A stretch of DNA of 64,000 nucleotides from Paraburkholderia saeva. Lineage in GTDB: Bacteria; Pseudomonadota; Gammaproteobacteria; Burkholderiales; Burkholderiaceae. Location of the stretch: NCBI RefSeq assembly GCF_907164555.1, contig NZ_CAJQZC010000003.1, positions 558,001 to 622,000 of the forward strand, in the 5' to 3' direction. This document shows, piece after piece, positions 43,013-52,002 of this stretch (the stretch's first letter is position 1; each line of letters opens with the position of its first letter). A program made the translations under genes and the position numbers. The notes under the pieces are model-generated. The model had not been told where the DNA came from. It saw only the letters and a list, made by a program, of their open reading frames with translations, and made no database searches.

Positions 43013-43342
43013 TTACAGGCACTGGCTGATGGAACTGGACGCATTGCTGTCAGCACCGCGGAAACCCACCGATGACCCGGTTCCGGTTGGCGACGGACGG
43101 ACGATGGCAGCCGAGCCGCCCGGTGCCGGCGTGCCGGGAACAAAGACGTCGAATGCGGTTTCGTTGGCGTAGATGTACTGCGAATAGACCGTCTGCCCGG
43201 AACTGTTCGCCCACTTCACTGCGATGCATTGAGCGACCGTCTTGGGAGAATTCTGGCTTTGGCCGACGGGGTGAACGTCTGACGGTGGCTGGCTGGCACA
43301 AGCGGAGAGTGCAGCGACCAGTGCGATCAAGGGATATTTCAT
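43013..43342 (-). CDS. Small lipoprotein of unknown function
   Basis: A 109-aa protein with a lipoprotein signal (MKYPLIALVAALSAC, Cys15). The mature part has a pair of cysteines (AQCIAVKW near the start, SQCL at the very end) that could form a disulfide. In between is a beta-rich stretch (VYSQYIYANETAFDVFVPG, GSAAIVRPSPTGTGSSVGFRG). GGAG precedes the ATG. It lies 60 bases before the SYLF gene on the same strand. Confidence 0.65.
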   Translation of the reverse strand: MKYPLIALVAALSACASQPPSDVHPVGQSQNSPKTVAQCIAVKWANSSGQTVYSQYIYANETAFDVFVPGTPAPGGSAAIVRPSPTGTGSSVGFRGADSNASSSISQCL

Positions 43343-43357
43343 GTTAGTGGCTCCAAA

Positions 43358-43660
43358 TCAAATGCCGCAAAGCACGGATAACTCCATGGAAGGCAAAGCG
43401 CCAGCTGACCCCGCGACAGCGACGATCTGACAGGTGACTCGAGCACAGGCCCGTTCGTCGTTGACAGTCCAGACCGTTCCTCCTGGATCGAAAGAGTCTG
43501 ATCTGTCTTCACACACGAAAAATTTCTGACCGCTCAATGCACCAACTTGCGCAATTGGGCGGTCCGCAGTCATCCAGGGCCATCCGGCACACGCGGTCTT
43601 GATACCGTGCACCGACTTCGACCGGACCTCGGGTGCGACTGGCTGTCGCGCTGGCCGCAA
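43358..43660 (-). CDS. Doubtful short frame upstream of the small lipoprotein gene
   Basis: A 100-aa frame ending 15 bases before the lipoprotein start. Its C-terminal half (GQKFFVCEDRSDSFDPGGTV, NDERACARVTCQIVAVAGSAG) looks more protein-like than the N-terminal half. It may be a remnant or a short gene starting at ATG 43573. There is no signal peptide, no good ribosome site and no family match that I recognise. Confidence 0.25.
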   Translation of the reverse strand: MRPARQPVAPEVRSKSVHGIKTACAGWPWMTADRPIAQVGALSGQKFFVCEDRSDSFDPGGTVWTVNDERACARVTCQIVAVAGSAGALPSMELSVLCGI

Positions 43661-44191
43661 GGTCGCGCAATCACATCACAGGCACGCCGCACACCCAGGC
43701 TGCGAGTACATAGTGTCACGCGGGCACCCTGATTCAATCGGACTTTGGTCCTACACGCCAGGCAGGCAAGGGCCGTTGAAAGCGTCAGAGTTCGCAATTA
43801 TGCAAAGGATTCAAACTTCGTCATGCAGATCGTCACGTCAGCCATGGCGGCTTTTCACGTTTGTTTAACTCGCTTACGACCTTCGCATCATCGTCGATAC
43901 CACCTATAACTACCTGTGTAGCCCGGCGCACTTCCGTATTCACATACGATGGTTGCGCCATGTCGCTTTAAGTTGTCCTTGCTTCCACGCTGGTCTAGAC
44001 TTTTGTCGTGGGAACGCACTGCCCTGCCACGTTTGACTTTCCGGAAAGAACATCGCATGAATTGACGTTGCTCCATGCGGGCTTCGTCGGCGAACACGGA
44101 CCTGTCACATCGTGATGGCCAAAAAACGTTTGACGGGCAGGCTTGATACGCAGCGCCGACAGGTCGTGCCAACCCGCGAGGAGAACAATCG
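43661..44191. other. Intergenic region upstream of the efflux operon
   Basis: About 530 bases with no convincing gene and a visibly lower GC content than the flanks (for example around 43790-43990). Near its end GACCTGTC (44099-44106) and GACAGGTC (44158-44165) are perfect inverted repeats 51 bases apart, just before the permease gene. They could pair in a leader or bind a regulator as distant half-sites. Confidence 0.35.
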
Positions 44192-45295
44192 ATGTTGCCG
44201 ACACTCACTTCCGAAAAGACGCTGTCGCGCGGGTTGCTCGATGTATTGATCCGCGCGGGGCTGATTACGATTCTGGCGATTTCCTGTTTTCAGATCTTCT
44301 ACCCGTTCCTCAACCTGATGGTCTGGTCGCTGATACTCGCGATCACGCTCTACCCGGTGCACGTCAAACTTCGCAACGGGATGCTCAGGAAGGACAGCTA
44401 TGCCGCGACGTTCATCGTTGTCGTTGCGCTCATCATCATTCTTGTGCCGACCTGGCTGTTGGGCAACGCGGTTGCCGACTCGCTGGATCGTGCAATGGAA
44501 ATGGCGAAGAGCGGCACGTTCCAGATTCCGCCGCCGGCTGAGTCTGTGGCAGCCTGGCCACTGGTGGGCAAGAAGCTCTACGATTTCTGGCTGCAGGCCG
44601 CCACCGACCTGACGCCTCTCGTGCTGAAGTTCACCCCTCAGTTGAAGGGGGTCGGTGTCGCGCTGCTGGGGGTGGTCACGAACCTCGGCGCGGGGCTCCT
44701 GATCTTTTTTGTCGCCCTGATCGTCGCCGGCATCTTCATGGCTTTCGGCGAACTGGGCAGCCGCAGCGCAGTGCAGATCGCGTCGCGCATCTCAGGCCCG
44801 GATAACGGCCCGAAGATCGCCGAACTGTGCACCGCCACCATTCGCGCGGTCGCGCAGGGCGTGGTTGGCATTGCGTTCATCCAGATGCTGCTGGTGGGCG
44901 TCGGCTTTGTCGTGATGGGCATTCCGGCCGCCGGCCTGCTGGCGCTCGCCGTATTGCTGCTCGGGATCGCGCAATTGCCCGCCACGCTGATCACGGTGCC
45001 GGTGATCGCTTTCGTCATTGCCACCCAGGGTGCCAATGTGGGGACGATCATCTTCGCGGTCTACGTCTTTGTTGCCGGACTGGCCGATAACGTCCTCAAG
45101 CCCCTGCTGCTGGGGCGTGGCGTCGATGTGCCGATGCCGGTGGTGCTGATCGGCGCACTGGGCGGCATGGTCACCGGCGGCGTCATTGGCCTCTTTATCG
45201 GTCCGGTGTTGCTGGCAGTCGGGTATCAACTCTTCTGGCGATGGGTAGAGGACCAGCCGAACGCGGGTGTGCCACCGGAACAGATTGAGCCCTGA
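44192..45295 (+). CDS. AI-2E/PerM family transporter
   Basis: A 367-aa membrane protein with seven or eight spans. PerM-family features include FYPFLNLMVWSLILAITLYPVH, AVAQGVVGIAFIQMLLVGVGF, ADNVLKPLLLGRGVDVPMPVVLIGALGG and GVIGLFIGPVLLAVGYQLF. GAGGAGAACAATCG precedes the ATG. It heads an operon whose other members form a tripartite exporter. The AI-2 export role is known for only a few members of this family, so the substrate is open. Confidence 0.85.
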   Translation: MLPTLTSEKTLSRGLLDVLIRAGLITILAISCFQIFYPFLNLMVWSLILAITLYPVHVKLRNGMLRKDSYAATFIVVVALIIILVPTWLLGNAVADSLDRAMEMAKSGTFQIPPPAESVAAWPLVGKKLYDFWLQAATDLTPLVLKFTPQLKGVGVALLGVVTNLGAGLLIFFVALIVAGIFMAFGELGSRSAVQIASRISGPDNGPKIAELCTATIRAVAQGVVGIAFIQMLLVGVGFVVMGIPAAGLLALAVLLLGIAQLPATLITVPVIAFVIATQGANVGTIIFAVYVFVAGLADNVLKPLLLGRGVDVPMPVVLIGALGGMVTGGVIGLFIGPVLLAVGYQLFWRWVEDQPNAGVPPEQIEP

Positions 45296-45314
45296 TGTTC
45301 GGAGAGGGCGTACC

Positions 45315-46871
45315 GTGCCGCGCCTCGTCCGCGCCGAGCGCCTGCTGCTGATCGGCACGGTGTGTGTCGGTGGCTGCATGCAGGTGGGGCCCGACTTTCA
45401 TCCGCAGCGCGAGGCGTGGACCGAACACTGGAGCAGCCCGGCCATCGAGCAGGTCACACAGCAGGCGCTCCAGCCTGACGCCCGCCAGTGGTGGCAGGTA
45501 TTCGCGGACCCGAATCTCGAGCGTCTCATCGCCGAGGCCGACGCGCACAACGGCGACCTGAAGATCGCGGGCCTACGTGTGATGGAGGCCCGCGCGCAAC
45601 TCGGAATTGCCTTGAGCGGGCGCTATCCGCAGGTGCAGCAGATCACCGGGGATGTCCTGTACGGCGACGAAAAGCACTCCGGCGGAAGTCATCCCCATTC
45701 CGGCGGCTTCCTGCAATACAGCGCGGGCTTCAGCGTTGGCTGGGAACTCGATTTCTGGGGGCGTTTCAGCCGCGCGATCGAATCGGCCGATGCCGCGTAT
45801 TTTGCCGCCCGGGCGAACCACGACGATGTGCTGGTGCTGCTGCATGCGCAGGTGGCCACGACCTACTACGCCCTGCGCACGGCCGAGGCGCGCCTGCGCA
45901 TTGCCCGCGACAACGCCCGGCTGCAAAAGCGCAGCTTCGAGATCACGCAGCGTCTCTTCAAGAGCGGCGAAAGCGATGAACTGGACCTGCAACAGGCGAA
46001 AACGCAGTATCTGGGCACGCTGGCCACCATCCCCGACTTCGAGAACCAGATCATGCTTGCCCGCCATGCGCTGTCCAGCCTGATCGGCCGTCCGCCTGGC
46101 CCGCTGCCCGAGCTGGACGAACAGCCCGGCAAGGAAGGCACGATCCCACTCGTTGACCGTGCGGTGCTGCAGGGCGTGCCCGCTGACCTGTTGCTGCGCC
46201 GCCCGGACGTTCGCGCGGCCGAGCTGCAGATGGCGGCCCAGTCGGCGTTGATCGGCGTGGCCGAAGCCGATCTCTATCCCTCGGTGACGATCCTGGGCAG
46301 CCTGGTATGGACCGCCACGTCGGTGGCGGGCGCGCCCAGCACGCTCGCGCTCGTAGCGGGTCCCAGCGTGACCTGGAACGTGTTCGACCATGGCCGGATC
46401 AGGAACAACGTGCGCGTGCAGGACGCACGTCTGCAGCAACTGGTCGTTGCGTACCAGAATACCGTGCGCGAGGCCGCGCGCGAGGCTGACGATGCCGCCA
46501 CGAGCCTCGTCACGGCACTGACGCGCGAGAGCATCCTGCACGACGCAGAACTCGCGGCGCTGCGCTCGCTCACGCTCGCCAACACGATCTATCGCGAGGG
46601 CTACTCGGACTTCCAGCGTGTACTGGATGCGCAGCGCGCGCTCTCGGCGCAGCAGGACGCCTACGTGGTGAACCGTGGCAACGCCGTGTCGAGCCTGATT
46701 ACCCTGTACGCGGCCGTCGGTGGCGGCTGGCAGACAGGTGAGCCGCTTGTCGACGCGGCCACCCGTCAACAGATGGAACAACGCACCAACTGGGGCGATC
46801 TGCTGAACGAGTCGAAGCCGCCGTCTGTGACGACACGTCGCGCGTTGCCGGAGGGAAATCCCGATGAGTGA
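45315..46871 (+). CDS. Outer-membrane efflux lipoprotein (NodT/OprM type)
   Basis: A 518-aa TolC-family channel. The signal carries lipobox VGGC with acylated Cys21, followed by MQVGPDFHPQ, standard for this group. The two OEP repeats are visible, with the NodT segments WWQVFADPNLERLIAEADAHN, GWELDFWGRFSRAIESADA, LLLRRPDVRAAELQMAAQSALIGVAEADLYPSV and FSDFQRVLDAQRAL-like sequence near the end. GTG 45315 with GGAGAGGG is preferred over an upstream start at 45267. It overlaps the next gene by eight bases. Confidence 0.9.
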   Translation: MPRLVRAERLLLIGTVCVGGCMQVGPDFHPQREAWTEHWSSPAIEQVTQQALQPDARQWWQVFADPNLERLIAEADAHNGDLKIAGLRVMEARAQLGIALSGRYPQVQQITGDVLYGDEKHSGGSHPHSGGFLQYSAGFSVGWELDFWGRFSRAIESADAAYFAARANHDDVLVLLHAQVATTYYALRTAEARLRIARDNARLQKRSFEITQRLFKSGESDELDLQQAKTQYLGTLATIPDFENQIMLARHALSSLIGRPPGPLPELDEQPGKEGTIPLVDRAVLQGVPADLLLRRPDVRAAELQMAAQSALIGVAEADLYPSVTILGSLVWTATSVAGAPSTLALVAGPSVTWNVFDHGRIRNNVRVQDARLQQLVVAYQNTVREAAREADDAATSLVTALTRESILHDAELAALRSLTLANTIYREGYSDFQRVLDAQRALSAQQDAYVVNRGNAVSSLITLYAAVGGGWQTGEPLVDAATRQQMEQRTNWGDLLNESKPPSVTTRRALPEGNPDE

Positions 46872-47991
46872 CACGTCGAAACCGCCAGCCGCGACGCCGC
46901 CGGAGACACCAGCGCCCCCCGCCGATGCGGCAGGCAAGGGCGTCAGGTGGGTGGTCATTGTGATCGGCGTGAGTCTTCTCTGGTACCTGCTGGCCGACCG
47001 CTTCACGCCCTACACCCAGCAGGCGCGGGTGCAGGCGTTCGTTGTCGCGGTGGCTCCCGAAGTGTCGGGACGGGTGATCCGCGTGCTCGTCCATGACAAT
47101 CAGGAAGTGAAGGCCGGTGACGTCCTGTTCGAGGTGGATTCGCTGCAATACCAGATCGCCCTTGACCGCGCGCGTGCCGACCTCGAGTCGACGCGTCGTC
47201 AGATCGGCGCGAGCACGGCGGGCATCGATTCCGCGCAGGCTTCGTTGCGCGCGGCCATCGCGAATGAGGTCAAGGCGCGTCAGGATAGCGACCGTCTCGA
47301 AAGGCTGTACCGCGAAGACGAGGGCACCGTCTCGCTGCGCCGCCTCGAAGTGGCGCGCGCCACGCATGAACAGGCCGTGAGTCAGGTCACCGCAGCGCGC
47401 GCCGAGGTGGAGCGCGCGCGCGAACAGCAGGGCGGCAGCGACGCGGATAACGCGCAGTTGCGCAGCGCAGCCGCCGCAGTGAAGAAGGCGGAACTGGATC
47501 TGGCCAATACGCAGATACATGCGCGCTCGGCCGGGCTGATCACCGATCTGCGCACGGACGTCGGTCAGTTCGCCGCAGCCGGCGGCCCCGTCATGACGTT
47601 GATCTCGGTGCGCGACGTATGGGTGAGTGCGGACATGACCGAGAACAACCTGGGGCATATCGTGCCCGGCACGCCGGTCGGCATCGTGCTTGACGCGTTG
47701 CCCGGCGAGATATTCGAAGGACGCGTTCGCAGCATCGGCTATGGCGTCAGCGACGGACAGAGCACTTCACCCGGCGGCCTGCCGACCGTCCAGAACAGCC
47801 GCGACTGGCTGCGTCCGGCGCAACGTTTCCCGGTGATCGTCGAGTTTGCTCCCGGTGTGGTGTCCGGGCTTCGTGGCATTCGCATCGGCGGCCAGGCGGA
47901 AGTCATGGCGTTTCCGGGGCAGGGCAATCCGCTCAACCTGCCAGGCCGTGCGTTCCTGCATCTGATGAGCTGGCTTTCCTTCGTCTACTGA
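46864..47991 (+). CDS. HlyD/EmrA-family membrane fusion protein
   Basis: A 375-aa periplasmic adaptor. A proline-rich N-terminus is followed by one inner-membrane helix (VVIVIGVSLLWYLLADRF). The biotinyl-lipoyl halves (VVAVAPEVSGRVIRVLVHDNQEVKAGDVLFEVD and TQIHARSAGLITDLRTDVGQFAAAG) flank a long coiled coil (about 100-225). It should bridge the outer-membrane channel and the DUF2955 protein that follows seven bases later. Confidence 0.91.
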   Translation: MSDTSKPPAATPPETPAPPADAAGKGVRWVVIVIGVSLLWYLLADRFTPYTQQARVQAFVVAVAPEVSGRVIRVLVHDNQEVKAGDVLFEVDSLQYQIALDRARADLESTRRQIGASTAGIDSAQASLRAAIANEVKARQDSDRLERLYREDEGTVSLRRLEVARATHEQAVSQVTAARAEVERAREQQGGSDADNAQLRSAAAAVKKAELDLANTQIHARSAGLITDLRTDVGQFAAAGGPVMTLISVRDVWVSADMTENNLGHIVPGTPVGIVLDALPGEIFEGRVRSIGYGVSDGQSTSPGGLPTVQNSRDWLRPAQRFPVIVEFAPGVVSGLRGIRIGGQAEVMAFPGQGNPLNLPGRAFLHLMSWLSFVY

Positions 47992-47998
47992 TGACGGG

Positions 47999-49033
47999 AT
48001 GACGACCGTGTTCAAGGTACGTGAACCTCTCAGGCAACGTCCGCTGCGGCTCGCGAGCGGCACGGCGCTGTGCCTTGCCGCCAGCTTCGGTCTCGACCTG
48101 CCGATTCCCGTGGTCGCGCCGGTATTCGCTGTGTTTCTGCTCGCCACGCTCAACCAGCCGCTGTCGTTCAAGGCCGCGCTCGGCCTCGCGCTGGTGGTGA
48201 TGTTGACGACTGGCTGCGGCCTGCTGTTCATCCCGTTGCTGCGCTACTACGCGTTTCCGGGTGTGCTGCTGATCGGCCTGTGTCTTTTCCTTGCGTTCCG
48301 CTATGGATTGCGCGGCGGCAACAATCTGGTCGCGACGTTTCTGGTGGCCGGGCTCACCATGATCTCCGCGGCAGGCACCGCTGATTACCAGCTTGCTGTC
48401 ACGGTCGTGGGCGCGCTCGTCAAAGGGCTTCTGCTTGCGGTGCTGGTGCTGGCTGTCACGCACTGGCTCTTTCCCGAGCCCGCGCGGGATCGCGCACAGG
48501 CAGCGCCACAGGTCATGCCGGATGCCGAGGCCGGCCGGATCGCGTTACGCGCCGCGCTGGTGGTGATGCCGGCATTCGTGCTTGCCATGACCGATCCCGC
48601 GAGCTACATGCCGATCATCATGAAGTCCGTCAGTCTTGGCCGGCAAAGCTGCACGACGACGGCGCGCGGCGCGGCACGCGAACTCCTCGGGTCGACGCTC
48701 TTTGGCGGACTGCTGGCCATCGTGTTCTGGTTTGCGCTCAGGCTCTTCGTGGATCTGTGGATGTTCTTCCTGTGGATGTTGCTGTTCGGCCTGCTGCTGG
48801 CGCGCAGGCTGTATGCCGCCAGGCCGCAGCGGTTTCGTCCCGGCTTCTGGCTGAACAGCCTTGTCACGCTGATCATCCTGCTCGGCCAGTCGGTACAGGA
48901 CAGCGTGGCCGGCAAGGATGTCTACAGCGCCTTTGCAGTACGTATGGGGCTTTTCATTGCCGTGACGCTCTACGCCTGCCTGATGCTGCAGCTTCTCGAC
49001 CAGCCAGACCGTGTGCGACAGCCGCCAGCGTAA
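47999..49033 (+). CDS. DUF2955 membrane protein, inner-membrane part of exporter
   Basis: A 344-aa protein with about ten membrane segments in two blocks. It resembles the AaeB/FUSC aromatic-acid efflux proteins in layout but belongs to the smaller DUF2955 group (PVVAPVFAVFLLATLNQPLSF, AFVLAMTDPASYMPIIMKS, GRQSCTTTARGAARELLGSTLFGG). With the adaptor and outer-membrane lipoprotein it probably forms a proton-driven exporter, perhaps of aromatic acids (inference from AaeAB). Confidence 0.83.
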   Translation: MTTVFKVREPLRQRPLRLASGTALCLAASFGLDLPIPVVAPVFAVFLLATLNQPLSFKAALGLALVVMLTTGCGLLFIPLLRYYAFPGVLLIGLCLFLAFRYGLRGGNNLVATFLVAGLTMISAAGTADYQLAVTVVGALVKGLLLAVLVLAVTHWLFPEPARDRAQAAPQVMPDAEAGRIALRAALVVMPAFVLAMTDPASYMPIIMKSVSLGRQSCTTTARGAARELLGSTLFGGLLAIVFWFALRLFVDLWMFFLWMLLFGLLLARRLYAARPQRFRPGFWLNSLVTLIILLGQSVQDSVAGKDVYSAFAVRMGLFIAVTLYACLMLQLLDQPDRVRQPPA

Positions 49034-49111
49034 TGCCGTCGATGGTCCGAAGCGGATGTCGGGACCCGATACGTTGCTCAATGCTTCACGTGATTGCGAG
49101 AGGTTCCCGTC

Positions 49112-49501
49112 ATGGACAATGCCAGCAAAGTTGTCGACACGCCCCCAAGGGCTCGCGACGTGTTCGCGGAGTTTGCGAAGACGCTCTGGTACCTGCGTGT
49201 ATTTCTCGCCAGTCTGCTGCTGATATTCGTCGTGCTTTCGGTCGTGATGTTTTACGTCGGCGGGCCTGTCGACGCGGGAAGCCGGGCGCCCGCCTCGTTT
49301 GGACAAACGTTGTATTTGTGCGCAATTACGGCGCTCACCATCGGGTACGGCGACGTGCTCCCCACGACCGCACTCGGCCGGATCGACTCGGTCCTGCTCG
49401 GCGTGGTGGGGTTGCTGATGACTGGCATTCTCGCAGCCGCGACGGTGCGTGGTGTCCAGGAGGCCTCGCGCCGGGCGGCGGCCCACGACCAGGCCTCGTA
49501 G
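49112..49501 (+). CDS. Small two-helix potassium channel
   Basis: A 129-aa membrane protein with the K+ selectivity filter TIGYGD at residues 76-81. It lies between helix 1 (VFLASLLLIFVVLSVVMFYV) and helix 2 (IDSVLLGVVGLLMTGILAAATV). A KcsA-like tetramer is expected. There is no RCK or cyclic-nucleotide domain. GAGAGG precedes ATG 49112; a TTG at 49094 would add six residues. It follows the exporter operon by 78 bases and may be co-transcribed. Confidence 0.87.
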   Translation: MDNASKVVDTPPRARDVFAEFAKTLWYLRVFLASLLLIFVVLSVVMFYVGGPVDAGSRAPASFGQTLYLCAITALTIGYGDVLPTTALGRIDSVLLGVVGLLMTGILAAATVRGVQEASRRAAAHDQAS

Positions 49502-49607
49502 GCAGGCAGCCATACCGGGAGCAGGGATGCGATGAGTCGTGAATGGTCACGATGACAGGCCGTCGGCCAGGAAGCCGGCCTTCGCCATTCATGCACCACG
49601 CACCCGT

Positions 49608-49949
49608 TCACGCCTTCCTGACGAATTCCGATTTCAGGCTCATCGCGCCGAAGCCATCGATCTTGCAATCGATATCGTGATCGCTGTCCACCAGGCGGAT
49701 ATTTTTTACCTTGGTGCCCATCTTGATCACGCCAGCCGAGCCCTTCAGTTTCAGATCCTTGATGACGGTGACGGTGTCTCCATCCTGCAGGACATTTCCC
49801 GCCGAATCCCGATAGATCCTGTCGGCCGTATCGCCCGGTGCGGCTGCGTGTGCCGACCATTCATGCGCGCACTCCGGGCAGATATAGACGCCCGCATCTT
49901 CGTACGTGAATCCGGAATTGCATTTCGGACAGGTGGGCAATGCGCTCAT
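49608..49949 (-). CDS. yjdM: YjdM/PhnA-type zinc-ribbon protein
   Basis: A 113-aa protein. The N-terminal zinc ribbon is [27 protein letters not shown] (four cysteines in two CxxC pairs). The C-terminal SH3-like part is [30 protein letters not shown]. The E. coli homologue was once called PhnA, but its link to phosphonate use is not supported and its function is unknown. AAAGGTCTACAC precedes ATG 49949. Confidence 0.92.
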   Translation of the reverse strand: MSALPTCPKCNSGFTYEDAGVYICPECAHEWSAHAAAPGDTADRIYRDSAGNVLQDGDTVTVIKDLKLKGSAGVIKMGTKVKNIRLVDSDHDIDCKIDGFGAMSLKSEFVRKA

Positions 49950-50052
49950 GTGTAGACCTTTCGTGCCTGAGGAAGGCAATAAAAGTGTGGAAGTATACCG
50001 CTCTGCCCTGGCCTGCCAACGCTCGCGCCGATGGCACCAGGTCCGGGCGTCC

Positions 50053-51828
50053 TTACGTCTTCCCCGCAGATGCGCGGCCTGCATCGTCACGCGGCTCCCC
50101 GTCTGCGGGATTGCCCAGATGGTCATCGACAGCGCTGCCGATCGTCGGATGGAATCGCGCATCGCCGAGAAGCCCGGTCAGTTCGAAGCGTCTGAGCTTG
50201 TCGCGCACAGGGTCCTTCATTTCCGCGAAGTGCAGCTCAATGCCACGCGCGCCCAGCCTGCGGATCAGCTCGCGCAGCATGTCGGCCGATGTCACGTCCA
50301 CGCTGGTCACCGGCTCGGCGGCCACGACGACGCTGCGCACGGGTGTCGGCGACGCCGCGACGGCCTGCAACAGGCGCTCCTGAAACAGCTCGGCGTTGGC
50401 GAAGAAGAGCGGCGCGTCCCAGCGGAACAGCACGAGACCGGCAATCCGTTCACCGTGCGGATAACGTTCGAGATCGTGATAGCCGCGCAGGTCCGGCACG
50501 CGTCCGAGAATCGCGTAATGCGGCCGCCAGCCGTCCCACAGGAACTCGATGATCGCGATCGCCACCGCGAGACCGATGCCGGGGATGGCGCCGAACAGCG
50601 CGACGCCCGCAAGGCAGGCGATCGAAAGCCAGAACTCCCATTGCTGGATGCGGAAAATGCGCTTGAGGTCGTTGATCTCGAAGAGGCCGATGGCCGCCGC
50701 TATGACCACCGCGGCGAGCGCACTGGTGGGCAGATAACGCAGCAGGTTGGGCGCGACCAGCAAAAGCGCCGCGACCGCGAGGGCGCCCACGACGCCCGTC
50801 AACTGCGTCTTCGCACCTGCCGCTTCGGCGACCGGCGTGCGCGACGAACTGCTGCTGATCGGAAAGCCCTGGAAAAAGCCGGCCGCAAGGTTGGCGGCCC
50901 CAAGGCCGATCATCTCCTGGTTCGGATCGACGCGGCTATTTGTGCGCGCAGCGAAGGTCCGCGACAGCACGCTGGTATCGGCGAACGCGATGAGCGCGAC
51001 AGCACCGCCGCCAAGGAGAATCTTCGTCAGATCCGCGCCGCTTGCCCAGGGCAGGGTGAACGCAGGCAGCCCCTGCGGAATCTTGCCGAGCACCTTGACA
51101 CCATGACTGTCGAGGCCGAAAACGCTGACACACAGCGTCGCCAGCACGACCGCGATGAGAATGCCGGGCAGCTTTTCGAAGCGCTTCAGAAAGAGGATGA
51201 GCACGAGGCTTCCTGCGCCTACCGCGAAGCTCGTCCAGTTCGCCTTGCCTGCAACAATGGCCTGCGCGAGGTTGATGAGGTCGCGAAGCGGTCCCGCTTC
51301 TTCGATCGGGATGGCGAACAGCTTGGGCAACTGGCTGATCAGCACCGCGAGCGCAATGCCGTTCATGTAGCCATAGCGGATCGGCTTCGACAGCAGTTCA
51401 GTGATGAACCCGAGCCGCAGGATGCCCATCACGATGCAGACCACGCCGGAGACGATCGCCATCATGCTGGCCACCGCGATCGCCCGGGACGGGTCGCCGG
51501 CCGTGATCTGCACCACCACCGCCAGGATCGGTGCGGCGAGCGCGGAGTCCGGCCCGAGCACGAGTATCCGGCTGGGCCCGAAGAGCGCATAGGCGAGGAG
51601 CGGAACGATGGTCGCGTACAGGCCGCAGACGCCAGGCACGCCCGACGCCTCTGCGTAGGCGATGCCGACTGGCGCCAGCATCGTGGTCAACACCAGGCCC
51701 GCGGCCAGATCCTTCGGCAACCAGCTTGCCTGATAACCTTTGACGACCTGGATGCCGGGCAACGAGCGAAGCCACCGTCGGGCACGTCCTGATCTGCGCG
51801 CCGGATGAGCGGGCGTGTCGGTCCGCAT
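50053..51828 (-). CDS. SulP/SLC26 family anion transporter with STAS domain
   Basis: A 591-aa inner-membrane transporter. The membrane domain includes [45 protein letters not shown] and [15 protein letters not shown], the SulP signature region. A C-terminal cytoplasmic STAS domain covers about 440-560 ([42 protein letters not shown]). The substrate could be sulfate, bicarbonate or a dicarboxylate. GGAGGTGCGAACC precedes ATG 51828. Confidence 0.91.
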   Translation of the reverse strand: MRTDTPAHPARRSGRARRWLRSLPGIQVVKGYQASWLPKDLAAGLVLTTMLAPVGIAYAEASGVPGVCGLYATIVPLLAYALFGPSRILVLGPDSALAAPILAVVVQITAGDPSRAIAVASMMAIVSGVVCIVMGILRLGFITELLSKPIRYGYMNGIALAVLISQLPKLFAIPIEEAGPLRDLINLAQAIVAGKANWTSFAVGAGSLVLILFLKRFEKLPGILIAVVLATLCVSVFGLDSHGVKVLGKIPQGLPAFTLPWASGADLTKILLGGGAVALIAFADTSVLSRTFAARTNSRVDPNQEMIGLGAANLAAGFFQGFPISSSSSRTPVAEAAGAKTQLTGVVGALAVAALLLVAPNLLRYLPTSALAAVVIAAAIGLFEINDLKRIFRIQQWEFWLSIACLAGVALFGAIPGIGLAVAIAIIEFLWDGWRPHYAILGRVPDLRGYHDLERYPHGERIAGLVLFRWDAPLFFANAELFQERLLQAVAASPTPVRSVVVAAEPVTSVDVTSADMLRELIRRLGARGIELHFAEMKDPVRDKLRRFELTGLLGDARFHPTIGSAVDDHLGNPADGEPRDDAGRASAGKT

Positions 51829-52002
51829 GGTTCGCACCTCCAGACGAGTAAGAGGCAGGGTTGGCAACAGTATGCGCTTGACGCCGCAATCAGGGCGCTT
51901 CCTCCAGATCGACGCGTTCGATGCTATGGTGAGCCGGATCGGCCGTGAGCGCGACATATCGGGTACGCGCCCTGGCGACACATCTCGTGGAGCGCCTTAA
52001 AG

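Noticed and set aside
49906..51792. 628-codon plus-strand open frame opposite the SulP gene
   Set aside because: Same cause: an antisense shadow of a real membrane-protein gene, with no family resemblance.
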